Assembly (NCBI GenBank): GCA_029432775.1
Contig: JAROAZ010000028.1
Span: 20,888 to 84,887 of the forward strand
From: Pontiellaceae bacterium B12227
GTDB taxonomy: Bacteria > Verrucomicrobiota > Kiritimatiellia > Kiritimatiellales > Pontiellaceae
Direction of reading: 5' to 3'
DNA: 64,000 bases
Position 1 is the stretch's first letter. Every line of letters starts with the position of its first letter. The translations under genes and the position numbers were made by a program. Positions 52,776 through 60,629 of the stretch are shown here, piece after piece. The notes below the pieces were generated by a model, which saw nothing but the letters and a program-made list of their open reading frames with translations, made no database searches and was not told the DNA's origin.

Positions 52776-53807
52776 ATGGAAGAAATAAAGCTAACCCAAT
52801 ACAGTCACGGAGCCGGTTGCGGCTGCAAAATTTCGCCGGAGCTGTTGGAGTCGATTCTGGAAACGGCGCGTCCCGCGTTACCGCACCCGAACCTGCTCGT
52901 GGGCAACAGCAGTAAGGACGATGCCGCCGCCTTTGACCTGGGCAACGGCACATCGGTGCTCAGCACCACCGACTTCTTCATGCCGATCGTCGATGACCCC
53001 TTCACCTTCGGGCGCATTGCCGCCACCAATGCGTTGAGCGATATCTATGCGATGGGTGGAAAGCCACTGATGGCCATCTCGATTTTTGGGTGGCCGATTA
53101 AAAAACTTTCAACCGAAGTCGGGCGGCAGGTGATCGATGGCGGGCGCGCGGCCTGCGAAGACGCAGGCATCCCGCTGGCCGGCGGGCACTCCATCGATTC
53201 GCCGGAGCCGATCTTCGGTTTGGCGGTGACCGGGCTGGTGGATAACAAAAATCTGAAAAAAAATAATTCCGCTGAGCCGGGCTGCGAACTGTTTCTGACC
53301 AAGCCGCTGGGCATCGGCATTCTAAGCACCGCCCAAAAGATGGGGGTGATTGAACCGGGCCATATTGATCCATCGGTCGAAGCCATGTGCACGCTCAACA
53401 CAATCGGTGCAGAGATTGCAAAACTCGAAGGCGTTGTTGCTCTCACCGATGTGACCGGCTTCGGCCTGCTGGGACATCTTGGCGAAATCTGCGACGGCAG
53501 CGGGATCTCGGCAACGGTTCAATTCGACAAAGTAAAACAGCTTCCAAATGTTGGAAACTATCTGGCGCAGGGGTGTATTCCCGGCGGATCAAAAAACAAC
53601 TTCAAGAGCTATGGCCACACGGTCGGCGAGATGACCGACGAGCAACGCGGCATCCTTTGCGATCCACAGACCTCCGGGGGACTGTTGTGTGCTGTCAGAC
53701 CGGACACCGTAGATGAATTCCTAAAGCTCACCGCATCGGTCGGTCTCGAACTCGAATCCCTCGGCCAAACCCGCGAACAGGGCGATAAACTGATTGAGGT
53801 GGTGTAG
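52776..53807 (+). CDS. selD: Selenophosphate synthetase
   Basis: SelD makes selenophosphate from selenide and ATP. The 343 residues align along their length with the E. coli enzyme (LTQYSHGAGCGCKISPELLESIL, STTDFFMPIVDDPFTFGRIAATNALSDIYAMGG, LAGGHSIDSPEPIFGLAVTG, CDPQTSGGLL). The active-site residue is Cys17, not selenocysteine. The high similarity to gammaproteobacterial SelD suggests transfer. It is followed by selU and yedF; no selA, selB or selC is in the window. CAGGAGA precedes the ATG. An exact palindrome copy lies at 53542. Confidence 0.96.
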   Translation: MEEIKLTQYSHGAGCGCKISPELLESILETARPALPHPNLLVGNSSKDDAAAFDLGNGTSVLSTTDFFMPIVDDPFTFGRIAATNALSDIYAMGGKPLMAISIFGWPIKKLSTEVGRQVIDGGRAACEDAGIPLAGGHSIDSPEPIFGLAVTGLVDNKNLKKNNSAEPGCELFLTKPLGIGILSTAQKMGVIEPGHIDPSVEAMCTLNTIGAEIAKLEGVVALTDVTGFGLLGHLGEICDGSGISATVQFDKVKQLPNVGNYLAQGCIPGGSKNNFKSYGHTVGEMTDEQRGILCDPQTSGGLLCAVRPDTVDEFLKLTASVGLELESLGQTREQGDKLIEVV

Positions 53808-53821
53808 TGCTGGAGGGGTAA

Positions 53822-53876
53822 GCAAAATGATTCAAAACAATCCGCACCGTAACCATTTTGCTCTGAATCATTTTGC
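53822..53876. repeat. 12-bp perfect inverted repeat between selD and selU
   Basis: GCAAAATGATTC (53822-53833) and GAATCATTTTGC (53865-53876) pair perfectly around a 31-nt loop, and CATTTTGC occurs twice as a direct repeat. In RNA it would form a hairpin between selD and selU, 27 nt before the selU start. There is no T-run. It may be a mobile extragenic repeat or a processing signal. Confidence 0.7.
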
Positions 53877-53903
53877 AATAACTACGGGGAAGGGAATTAG
53901 CTG

Positions 53904-54995
53904 ATGGGCAAGACTACGAAAGATTTTCATCGCATCGTTGTGGAGGATGTCCCGCTGATCGATGTGCGCGCTCCGGTTGAATTTTCCGCCGGGGCGTTCC
54001 CGAACGCGGTCAACCTGCCGCTGATGAATGATGAAGAGCGGCACCTCGTCGGCATTCGCTATAAGCAGCAGGGGCAGGAGTCGGCCATTGCACTGGGGCA
54101 TGAGCTGGTGAGCGGTGGTGTAAAAGAAGCGCGCATTGCGGCTTGGCAGCAGTTCATCAATGAGAATCCGTCGGCGCTCATATACTGCTTCCGAGGCGGG
54201 ATGCGTTCGCAGCTGAGTCAGGACTGGGCTTCGGCGGCGGTCGGCCGGGAGGTCCAGCGATTGGAAGGCGGCTACAAAGCCTTCCGGACCTATTTGATGG
54301 AGCACCTCGAACCGGGTTGGCTGAATAGCAGGCCGCTGGTGGTGGGCGGCCGGACCGGCTCCGGAAAAACCCTGCTGCTGCACCGATTAAATAATGTGGT
54401 GGATCTGGAAGCGATTGCGAATCACCGGGGTTCTTCATTCGGGCGGTTTATCAACCCGCAACCCACACAGATCAATTTTGAAAACAATCTGGCGTGGGCT
54501 CTGATTCAGCACGAGGCCGCCACGCATCCACTTATGGTGGTGGAGGATGAAGGCCGGCATGTGGGCTCCCGATATCTGCCGAAACCGCTGGTGGAATATT
54601 TTGCGGCGGCGGATGTGATTCAGCTGGAAACGCCCTTAATCGAACGAGTGCAGATTACGTTCGATGAATATGTGACGGCTGCGCAGGCAAGCTTTTCTGC
54701 GGTCTATGGCGATGACGGACTTTTCCAATGGTTGGAAGATATTCGCGGAAGTCTTTCCAGGATCCGGAAACGGCTGGGAGGAGAACGCTTTAAGCGGATC
54801 AATCAACTGTTGCAGAAGGCGTATGACCACCAGCTGGAGACGGATGAATCATCCGTGCATAAACGATGGATTGAAGTGTTGCTCATAGAATATTACGACC
54901 CGATGTATGACTATCAGCTTGAAAACAAAAAACAGAAGATTGTATTCCATGGTGGAGCGGATGAAGTTCTCAAATACATTAAACAACAGAGTTAA
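53904..54995 (+). CDS. selU: tRNA 2-selenouridine synthase
   Basis: SelU (YbbB/MnmH) swaps sulfur for selenium at the wobble uridine of Lys, Glu and Gln tRNAs, using selenophosphate from SelD. The 363 residues hold an N-terminal rhodanese domain with active Cys95 in YCFRGGMRS and a P-loop GGRTGSGKT (about 148-156) in the C-terminal domain. Its place directly after selD gives the pathway logic. An exact dispersed palindrome (54723-54737) is in the gene. Confidence 0.95.
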   Translation: MGKTTKDFHRIVVEDVPLIDVRAPVEFSAGAFPNAVNLPLMNDEERHLVGIRYKQQGQESAIALGHELVSGGVKEARIAAWQQFINENPSALIYCFRGGMRSQLSQDWASAAVGREVQRLEGGYKAFRTYLMEHLEPGWLNSRPLVVGGRTGSGKTLLLHRLNNVVDLEAIANHRGSSFGRFINPQPTQINFENNLAWALIQHEAATHPLMVVEDEGRHVGSRYLPKPLVEYFAAADVIQLETPLIERVQITFDEYVTAAQASFSAVYGDDGLFQWLEDIRGSLSRIRKRLGGERFKRINQLLQKAYDHQLETDESSVHKRWIEVLLIEYYDPMYDYQLENKKQKIVFHGGADEVLKYIKQQS

Positions 54996-55010
54996 ATCGG
55001 AAGAGCTGCT

Positions 55011-55346
55011 ATGAAAAAGACTATTTTGATTACGAACGAATTTCTGGGTGCGGGCGACGAAGAGCTGGGTGCCATGCTCATGGGCTCGTTTCTGCGCAAG
55101 CTGAGTGCAACGGAGCATCTACCGAAGGAAATCATTTTCTACAACTCCGCCGTGAAGCTGCTGGCCGAAGGATCGGCCGTGCTTGACGCCATCGAAATGC
55201 TCACGAACAAAGGCGTGGAGATCACGGCCTGCGGCACCTGTGTTAATTTTTTCAAACTCAACAAGGTGATGGATCCGGTCAGCATCGGCGACATGGCCGG
55301 CATCATCCACGAGCTCATGACCTCCGAGCACGTCATCACGGTCTGA
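55011..55346 (+). CDS. yedF: YedF-like selenium metabolism protein
   Basis: This 111-residue protein matches the C-terminal DsrE/F-like domain of YedF (TITNEFLGAGDEELG pattern, then GVEITACGTCVNFF with Cys74 and Cys77). The TusA-like N-terminal domain seen in longer YedF proteins is absent. It probably carries or delivers selenium for SelD. It starts 15 nt after selU and is convergent with the outer membrane protein gene, one base apart. Confidence 0.85.
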   Translation: MKKTILITNEFLGAGDEELGAMLMGSFLRKLSATEHLPKEIIFYNSAVKLLAEGSAVLDAIEMLTNKGVEITACGTCVNFFKLNKVMDPVSIGDMAGIIHELMTSEHVITV

Positions 55347-55347
55347 C

Positions 55348-56058
55348 TCAGAAAAGATACCTTATTCCGACGGCCAGGGTGTGGTTGGGTTGGTCGTAGT
55401 AGTTCCCGGCGATAGGAAGGCGGAGGCTGATTTCGGCGGCCCAGCGTCGGGCTTCGTAGAGCAGGCCGGGGGCGAGGTCCATTTCGTAGTCGCCGTTGTC
55501 GTAGATGGTATTCAACCATTCGAGTTCAGTGTACCAGGCGCCTTTGGTATGGATTGAATATCTGGCCGGGTGGATCCGGTAGAGGTGCGCGGCATTCAGC
55601 ATGAGCTCATCGGAGAGGGTGGCATTTTCTTTCCAGTCAATTTGGCCGTTCAGTCCGTGTCGGTTCAGGATCAGGGTGGTCAGCGCGGCGGCATGTATGG
55701 CGTAGTCATCGTCGGAGGGAAATTCAACGCCTCCGGCCAGCGATACGCGCCAGGTGTTGATTGGTCCGAAGTCTTTCTGGATGATGCGGTATTTTAAACG
55801 AACAATGCCGGTGGAGAAGTCGGGCTCGTCCGCCAGCCACTCGTGGAATCCATCCATTTGGAGCGCCAGTTTAGAGACGATCCCGTAGACGATTCTTCCA
55901 TGAATTCGGTATTCGTCGGAATCGATGGAGGAGACCATAGCCCGGGCATAGACCTGTCCCTGACCGGGGTGGGTGGCCGCTCCCATAAAGGTCGGTTCCT
56001 GTGCTTGAACAGCGCTGGCCAATACCAAACTTCCGAGAATTGGAAAAAAAAGCCTCAT
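55348..56058 (-). CDS. Putative outer membrane beta-barrel protein
   Basis: This 236-residue protein has a signal peptide (MRLFFPILGSLVLASAVQA), alternating hydrophobic strands throughout and a C-terminal aromatic pattern ending AVGIRYLF, the usual outer membrane insertion signal. No family is recognised. Its start overlaps the end of the heavy-metal-domain lipoprotein gene by four bases, so the two are coupled. It might be a sensor or channel for the metal bound by its partner, but this is speculative. Confidence 0.7.
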   Translation of the reverse strand: MRLFFPILGSLVLASAVQAQEPTFMGAATHPGQGQVYARAMVSSIDSDEYRIHGRIVYGIVSKLALQMDGFHEWLADEPDFSTGIVRLKYRIIQKDFGPINTWRVSLAGGVEFPSDDDYAIHAAALTTLILNRHGLNGQIDWKENATLSDELMLNAAHLYRIHPARYSIHTKGAWYTELEWLNTIYDNGDYEMDLAPGLLYEARRWAAEISLRLPIAGNYYDQPNHTLAVGIRYLF

Positions 56059-56372
56059 TTTGCTTCGATGTCAGCCAGCGTAAAACCGGCGGCTTTAACG
56101 GCTCCGGCTAGCTGTTGTTGTGTCACGGTGTGTTCTTCGGCCAGTTGCACGGTTACGGCCCCGGTATCGAGATCGATATTCATGCTGTCGACGCCCTCGA
56201 TTTTATCGAGTTGCCCGTCCAGATTGTTGGAGCAGAGCGGGCAGCTCATGCCATACACCGTGAGCACCACGGTATTCCCGGAGATGGGCTGACTTTCCGA
56301 GGTCTGGACATGGGTCGGGGTGGAGCAGGCCGTCAAAATGAGGGCCAGAATGACTGTAATCAGATGTTTCAT
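56055..56372 (-). CDS. Lipoprotein with heavy-metal-associated (HMA) domain
   Basis: The start is at MKHLITVILALILTACS (56372), with AGAGG upstream; the longer open frame lacks a signal. Cys16 of LTAC is the lipidated residue. Residues about 33-105 form an HMA (MerP/CopZ-like) domain with the metal-binding GMSCPLC (Cys44, Cys47). It probably binds Cu, Hg or a similar ion in the periplasm. The barrel protein gene follows with a four-base overlap. A -10-like TATAAT lies about 40 nt upstream on this strand. Confidence 0.85.
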   Translation of the reverse strand: MKHLITVILALILTACSTPTHVQTSESQPISGNTVVLTVYGMSCPLCSNNLDGQLDKIEGVDSMNIDLDTGAVTVQLAEEHTVTQQQLAGAVKAAGFTLADIEAK

Positions 56373-56629
56373 AATTTGTGCCTCTCGTGCAGAGGTCGGT
56401 TGCCTCTCATTATATATTGTTGCAGGGCGCGGAAATGTGACGTTTTCTTGGCCGGTCGTAGGATGTTGGAATTTGTAATCGGTGTTGTTAAGCCGGAACC
56501 AGAGGGATGAAGATCTTCGGCAGATGGCAGAATGTTCTGTGTTTTCAGAAGGTGAACATTGTAAGTTGCATTCGAACCCGTATTTTTTGTGTCTGTTCAG
56601 TATGCACCATGTGTGCAGAAGGGGTAGTG

Positions 56630-56938
56630 ATGAAACAAGACCCGTCAATCGGATCGGGGTGTTGGTATCTGGGGCAGATCTACATTAACCCGGATGACAA
56701 ACGCATTATTGTCCGGAAGCGCAGTCGTCTGGGCTGGACTTTCAACTTTGGCCGGCCCTCGTCGTTCGCGGTATTGCTGCTGACTATTGCTTACGCTCTT
56801 GCTCCGACCTATCTGCTGCTTCATTTCGAGGTTGAATCGCCCTGGGCCCATATCGCGGCCAATATGATTATGATCTTTGGATTGATTGCATTCTGTATGC
56901 GAATGGAAAGGGTGAAAGAGCGTCCAAAAAACCAGTAG
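56630..56938 (+). CDS. DUF5808-like small membrane protein
   Basis: The ATG at 56630, with AAGGGG upstream, gives 102 residues; an earlier in-frame start would add a Cys-rich stretch without family match. The N-terminal part GQIYINPDDKRIIVRKRSRLGWTFNFGRP fits the DUF5808 pattern, and two membrane helices follow (about 45-67 and 74-92). The function is unknown. It is convergent with the EF-G-like gene. Confidence 0.72.
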   Translation: MKQDPSIGSGCWYLGQIYINPDDKRIIVRKRSRLGWTFNFGRPSSFAVLLLTIAYALAPTYLLLHFEVESPWAHIAANMIMIFGLIAFCMRMERVKERPKNQ

Positions 56939-56987
56939 ATTTTCTTCTCCCGGAGGAGCCGTTGCTGAATTTATTTCCAACCTCCGG

Positions 56988-57020
56988 AAAAATTACGGGC
57001 GGGCCCGAAGGCCCGCCCGT
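56988..57020 (-). terminator. Terminator of the EF-G-like gene
   Basis: ACGGGCGGGCC and GGCCCGCCCGT form a perfect 11-bp GC-rich stem around CGAA. Read on the minus strand it is followed by TAATTTTT, so it terminates the gene that ends at 57074 and may also serve the convergent DUF5808 gene. Confidence 0.85.
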
Positions 57021-57073
57021 GGGGTGCTCCATTCGGAGCGTTTGCTGCATGTTTCCTCTTTAGCTTTTCTCTT

Positions 57074-59110
57074 TTATTTTTCCTCTTTAGCAAGCTTGGC
57101 TGCCTCGATGACTTTCGAGGCTAATTGAGCGGGTACCTGCTCGTAGCGGGAAAACTCCATTTCGAACGATCCCTGGCCGCTGGTGATGGAGCGCAGCTCG
57201 GAACAGAACTTAAACATTTCCGACTGCGGCACATCGGCGTCGATGGCCTGAAGTCCCTCTTCGGGGCCCATTCCAAGAATGCGGCCGCGTTTGGTGTTCA
57301 GCAGTCCGGAGATGTCGCCCATGAACCGATCAGGTACAATGACCTTTACGGACATAATGGGCTCCAGCAGGACCGGTCGTGATTTCTCGATGGCTTCATG
57401 CAGCGAGTGGGCGCTGGCAATTTTGAAAGCCACTTCGGACGAGTCGACATCGTGGTAGGAGCCATCGTAGAGCTCAACATGCACGTTGATCACCGGTGAG
57501 CCGACGAGCGGACCATTGGTGAGGCCTTCCACAAATCCTTTTTCACAGGCCGGAACAAAGTTTCCGGGAATAGAGCCGCCCACCAGCTTATTGGTGAACC
57601 AGTCTTCTTCAGACGGATCTTTCGGCCGGATACGGATGTAGGTTTCGCCATACTGGCCGCGGCCGCCGGACTGCTTTTTATGTTTGTAGTGCCCTTCTCC
57701 GGATCCGGTGATGGTTTCTTTGTAGGCGACCTTAGGTACGTGGTGGGTCATTTCGACATTGGAACGGTTCTTAATGTGTTCCAGCGTAACGTCGAGATGC
57801 ATATCGCCCATGCCCCAAAGAACCAGTTCGTGGGTCTCGGTGTTGTGATCCAGTTTGGTGGACGGGTCTTCCTCGGTGGCGCGATGCAAAGCCATACCGA
57901 TTTTGTCGGCATCCGTTTTGTTCTTCGGTTCAACGGCGTAGGCCGTAACGGGCGATGGGAATACGATCGGTTCGAATTTAATCTCTTTGCCCATGGCGCA
58001 GAGGGAGTCGTTGAGGTAGGTATGCTTGAGCTTGGTCAGCGCAACAATATCACCGGCTTTGGCTTCCTGGGCCTCGTGGGTTTTTTTGCCGTCTACATAG
58101 AGAATGGTACCGATTTTTTCTTTCTGATTTTTGGTCGGGTTATAGATTTCCATGCCGGGCTTGAGTACGCCGGAGTAGATGCGGACGAAGGTGAGCTGCC
58201 CAATGAAGGCATCGTTGTAGCAGCGCCAGACCTGGCCGGAGAAGGGTTGGTCTTCTTCTGCTGAAATTTCATTCCCTTCGGCACAGCTGACGGGATAGTC
58301 GTGCGGGGAGGGGAAGAGGCGGCTGATGGAGTCCATCGTTTCTTTTACGCCGATGTCTGCTTTCACGGATGTGGCGAAAACCGGAATGAGGTGCGCATCA
58401 TGAACGGATTTGCGGAGTCCTTCGGAAAATTCGTCGGCAGTGAGTTCCTGACCTTCAAAATATTTTTCCATGAGTGTGTCGTCGGTTTCGGCGGCAAGTT
58501 CGATCAGGTGGTCTTTGATGCCTTTCACGCGGTCCTTGAGTTCATCGGGAACTTGGTCGGTCGGCGTATTAAGGATGTCAATAGCTTTTCCGTCGGAGGT
58601 CGGCAGCACCATGGCGACGCAGCGGTCTTCGCCCCAGCGTTCTTTGATTTCAAGCAGGGTGTTGTCAAAATCGACATCGTCTTTGTCGAGACAGGTGACG
58701 GCGATGCCGCGTGGCAAATTCCGTTTTTCGGCGGCTTTCCAGGCGCGCTGGGTGCCGACCTGGATGCCGGATGAGGCGTCGACCGTGATGAGAGAGGCAT
58801 CGGTGACTTCGGCAGCGGAAATCATCTGGCCGATAAAGTCGGCGAAGCCGGGGGTGTCGATCATTACAAGGCGGCGTATTTTGCGGGAGGCGGCGGTGTA
58901 GACGCCGTCAAAGGGTTTCGCCCAAATGGAGATTTCATGCGCTTTTTCTTCGTCTGTCCAATCGGCCACACTGGTACCGTTTTCCGGAGAACCCACTCGA
59001 TCGACCTGACCCAGCTTAAAGAGGATGCTGTCGATTAATGAGGTTTTCCCGCTACCCGTGTGGCCCATTAGAGCGAAGTTGCGGACATTATCAATGGGGA
59101 TGTTTTTCAT
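57074..59110 (-). CDS. Elongation factor G paralogue (EF-G-like)
   Basis: This 678-residue GTPase has the five EF-G domains. G1 is GHTGSGKT (16-23). In G3 the catalytic His of DTPGH is replaced: DTPGFADF (Phe89). The G4 box NKxD is TCLD at 139-142, a large change in the guanine-recognition motif. Domain IV is present with the loop region KKQSGGRGQYGE. It belongs to the EF-G-like group seen as second copies; such proteins may act in ribosome recycling or be poorly active in translocation. It is probably not the only EF-G of the cell. Confidence 0.88.
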   Translation of the reverse strand: MKNIPIDNVRNFALMGHTGSGKTSLIDSILFKLGQVDRVGSPENGTSVADWTDEEKAHEISIWAKPFDGVYTAASRKIRRLVMIDTPGFADFIGQMISAAEVTDASLITVDASSGIQVGTQRAWKAAEKRNLPRGIAVTCLDKDDVDFDNTLLEIKERWGEDRCVAMVLPTSDGKAIDILNTPTDQVPDELKDRVKGIKDHLIELAAETDDTLMEKYFEGQELTADEFSEGLRKSVHDAHLIPVFATSVKADIGVKETMDSISRLFPSPHDYPVSCAEGNEISAEEDQPFSGQVWRCYNDAFIGQLTFVRIYSGVLKPGMEIYNPTKNQKEKIGTILYVDGKKTHEAQEAKAGDIVALTKLKHTYLNDSLCAMGKEIKFEPIVFPSPVTAYAVEPKNKTDADKIGMALHRATEEDPSTKLDHNTETHELVLWGMGDMHLDVTLEHIKNRSNVEMTHHVPKVAYKETITGSGEGHYKHKKQSGGRGQYGETYIRIRPKDPSEEDWFTNKLVGGSIPGNFVPACEKGFVEGLTNGPLVGSPVINVHVELYDGSYHDVDSSEVAFKIASAHSLHEAIEKSRPVLLEPIMSVKVIVPDRFMGDISGLLNTKRGRILGMGPEEGLQAIDADVPQSEMFKFCSELRSITSGQGSFEMEFSRYEQVPAQLASKVIEAAKLAKEEK

Positions 59111-59366
59111 CTATCTCTCCGTTTCTGCGCGCCCTGCGCGCGGTTGTTGGCTATTCAGTCGAAATCAGCCGGTTGGCTGGCGTCGAATCAACCATTAACT
59201 GGGGCTGAGCCCCTAACCCCGCCGTCGCACGTGCGGCATGAAGCGGGAAGCTTCAAAAAATACCTCGGGTGTCTACTTTTATCAACTGAATTCCCGATTT
59301 AGCCCGCATTTTTGCTTATTTAGATGAGTTGCAATTAACGAAGCGCTTATTCATTCTTCCGCTCCC

Positions 59367-60617
59367 ATGAATAAAAAAGCTTCCAAATTTGAATTAATGG
59401 CTCCGGCCGGTTCGTATGCATCGCTCAGTGCGGCCATTCGCGGCGGTGCCGACTCGGTCTACTTCGGTGTCGATAAGCTCAACATGCGCTCCCGCGCCGC
59501 CAGTCCCTTTTCGCTGAACGATCTCAAGCGCATCGCCCGGATCTGCCGGTGGTGCGGGGTGAAGTCGTACCTTGCCCTGAACGTGATCGTCTATGACGAC
59601 GAACTCGGAATTATGCGCGAGATCTGCGATGCCGCAAAAGCGGCAAACGTGGATGCGATTATTGCGGCCGATATCTCCGCCATTGAATATGCCCATTCCA
59701 TCGGGCTCGAAGTGCATATTTCGGTGCAGGCGAATGTTTCAAACATTGGAAGTGTCAAATTCTTTGCCCGCTATGCTGATGTCATCGTGCTGGCGCGCGA
59801 ACTGACGCTGGAGCAGATTACAACCATTGGAAACGCCATTAAGGAACAGGACATCCGTGGACCGAAAGGCGAGCTGGTGCAGATTGAAATGTTCGCGCAC
59901 GGAGCACTCTGTGTGGCCATCTCCGGCAAGTGTTATATGAGCCTTGGGTGCTACGATAAATCCGCCAACCGCGGGTCCTGCTTTCAGAACTGTCGCCGCG
60001 CCTATCGGCTGACCGATGTGGAAACCGGCGATGAGCTGGAAGTGCAGAACCGATACATTATGTCGCCGAAAGATCTGTGCACTTTGCCGCATCTCGACAA
60101 GCTGGCCGAAGCCGGCGTTACCGTCTACAAACTCGAAGGCCGCGCCCGCACGGCCCAATATGTCAGCACCGTAACCAAGGCTTACCGCGCCGGATTGGAT
60201 GCCGTGGAGGAAGGAACCTTCGAACCCGAAAACTTCCAACCTTTGGAAGCCGGACTGGCGGACGTATTCAACCGCGGTTTCTGGGACGGCGGATACTATT
60301 GCGGTGAAAAGATGGGCGAGTGGGCCGCCAGCGGTCATTCACAGGCTACCGTTAAGCGGATCGAACTTGGCCACGTGACCAACTTTTTCGCCAAAATCGG
60401 CGTAGTGGAATTCAAGCTCTGGCAGCAGGAACTCCTGCCCGGATGTGAGATCCTCGTCGAAGGTCCCACCACCGGCGCAGTCCAAATCCATCTGGAATCC
60501 CTCCGCGTCGATGGGCAACCCGCCGACAAAGCCGTCAAAAACGACATGGTCACCTTCGCCCTTCCCGAAAAAGTCCGTCGACAAGACAAGGTCTTCCTGT
60601 TGCAGCCTGTAGCTTAG
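59367..60617 (+). CDS. U32-family protein (TrhP/YegQ-like tRNA hydroxylation protein)
   Basis: This 416-residue protein carries the U32 signature EMFAHGALCVAISGKCYMS, and four cysteines (ALC...GKC...GSC..NC) that in related proteins bind an iron-sulfur cluster. Despite the 'peptidase U32' name, relatives TrhP and RlhA hydroxylate tRNA or rRNA uridines or cytidines. The N-terminal TIM-barrel start is MAPAGSYASLSAAIRGGADSVYFG. It is followed after 12 nt by the convergent beta-helix gene. The leader 59111-59366 holds GC-rich inverted repeats but no gene. Confidence 0.9.
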   Translation: MNKKASKFELMAPAGSYASLSAAIRGGADSVYFGVDKLNMRSRAASPFSLNDLKRIARICRWCGVKSYLALNVIVYDDELGIMREICDAAKAANVDAIIAADISAIEYAHSIGLEVHISVQANVSNIGSVKFFARYADVIVLARELTLEQITTIGNAIKEQDIRGPKGELVQIEMFAHGALCVAISGKCYMSLGCYDKSANRGSCFQNCRRAYRLTDVETGDELEVQNRYIMSPKDLCTLPHLDKLAEAGVTVYKLEGRARTAQYVSTVTKAYRAGLDAVEEGTFEPENFQPLEAGLADVFNRGFWDGGYYCGEKMGEWAASGHSQATVKRIELGHVTNFFAKIGVVEFKLWQQELLPGCEILVEGPTTGAVQIHLESLRVDGQPADKAVKNDMVTFALPEKVRRQDKVFLLQPVA

Positions 60618-60629
60618 TGGGATGTGATT

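Noticed and set aside
52776..53807. Selenocysteine in SelD
   Set aside because: The codon at position 17 is TGC (Cys), and no in-frame TGA is present.
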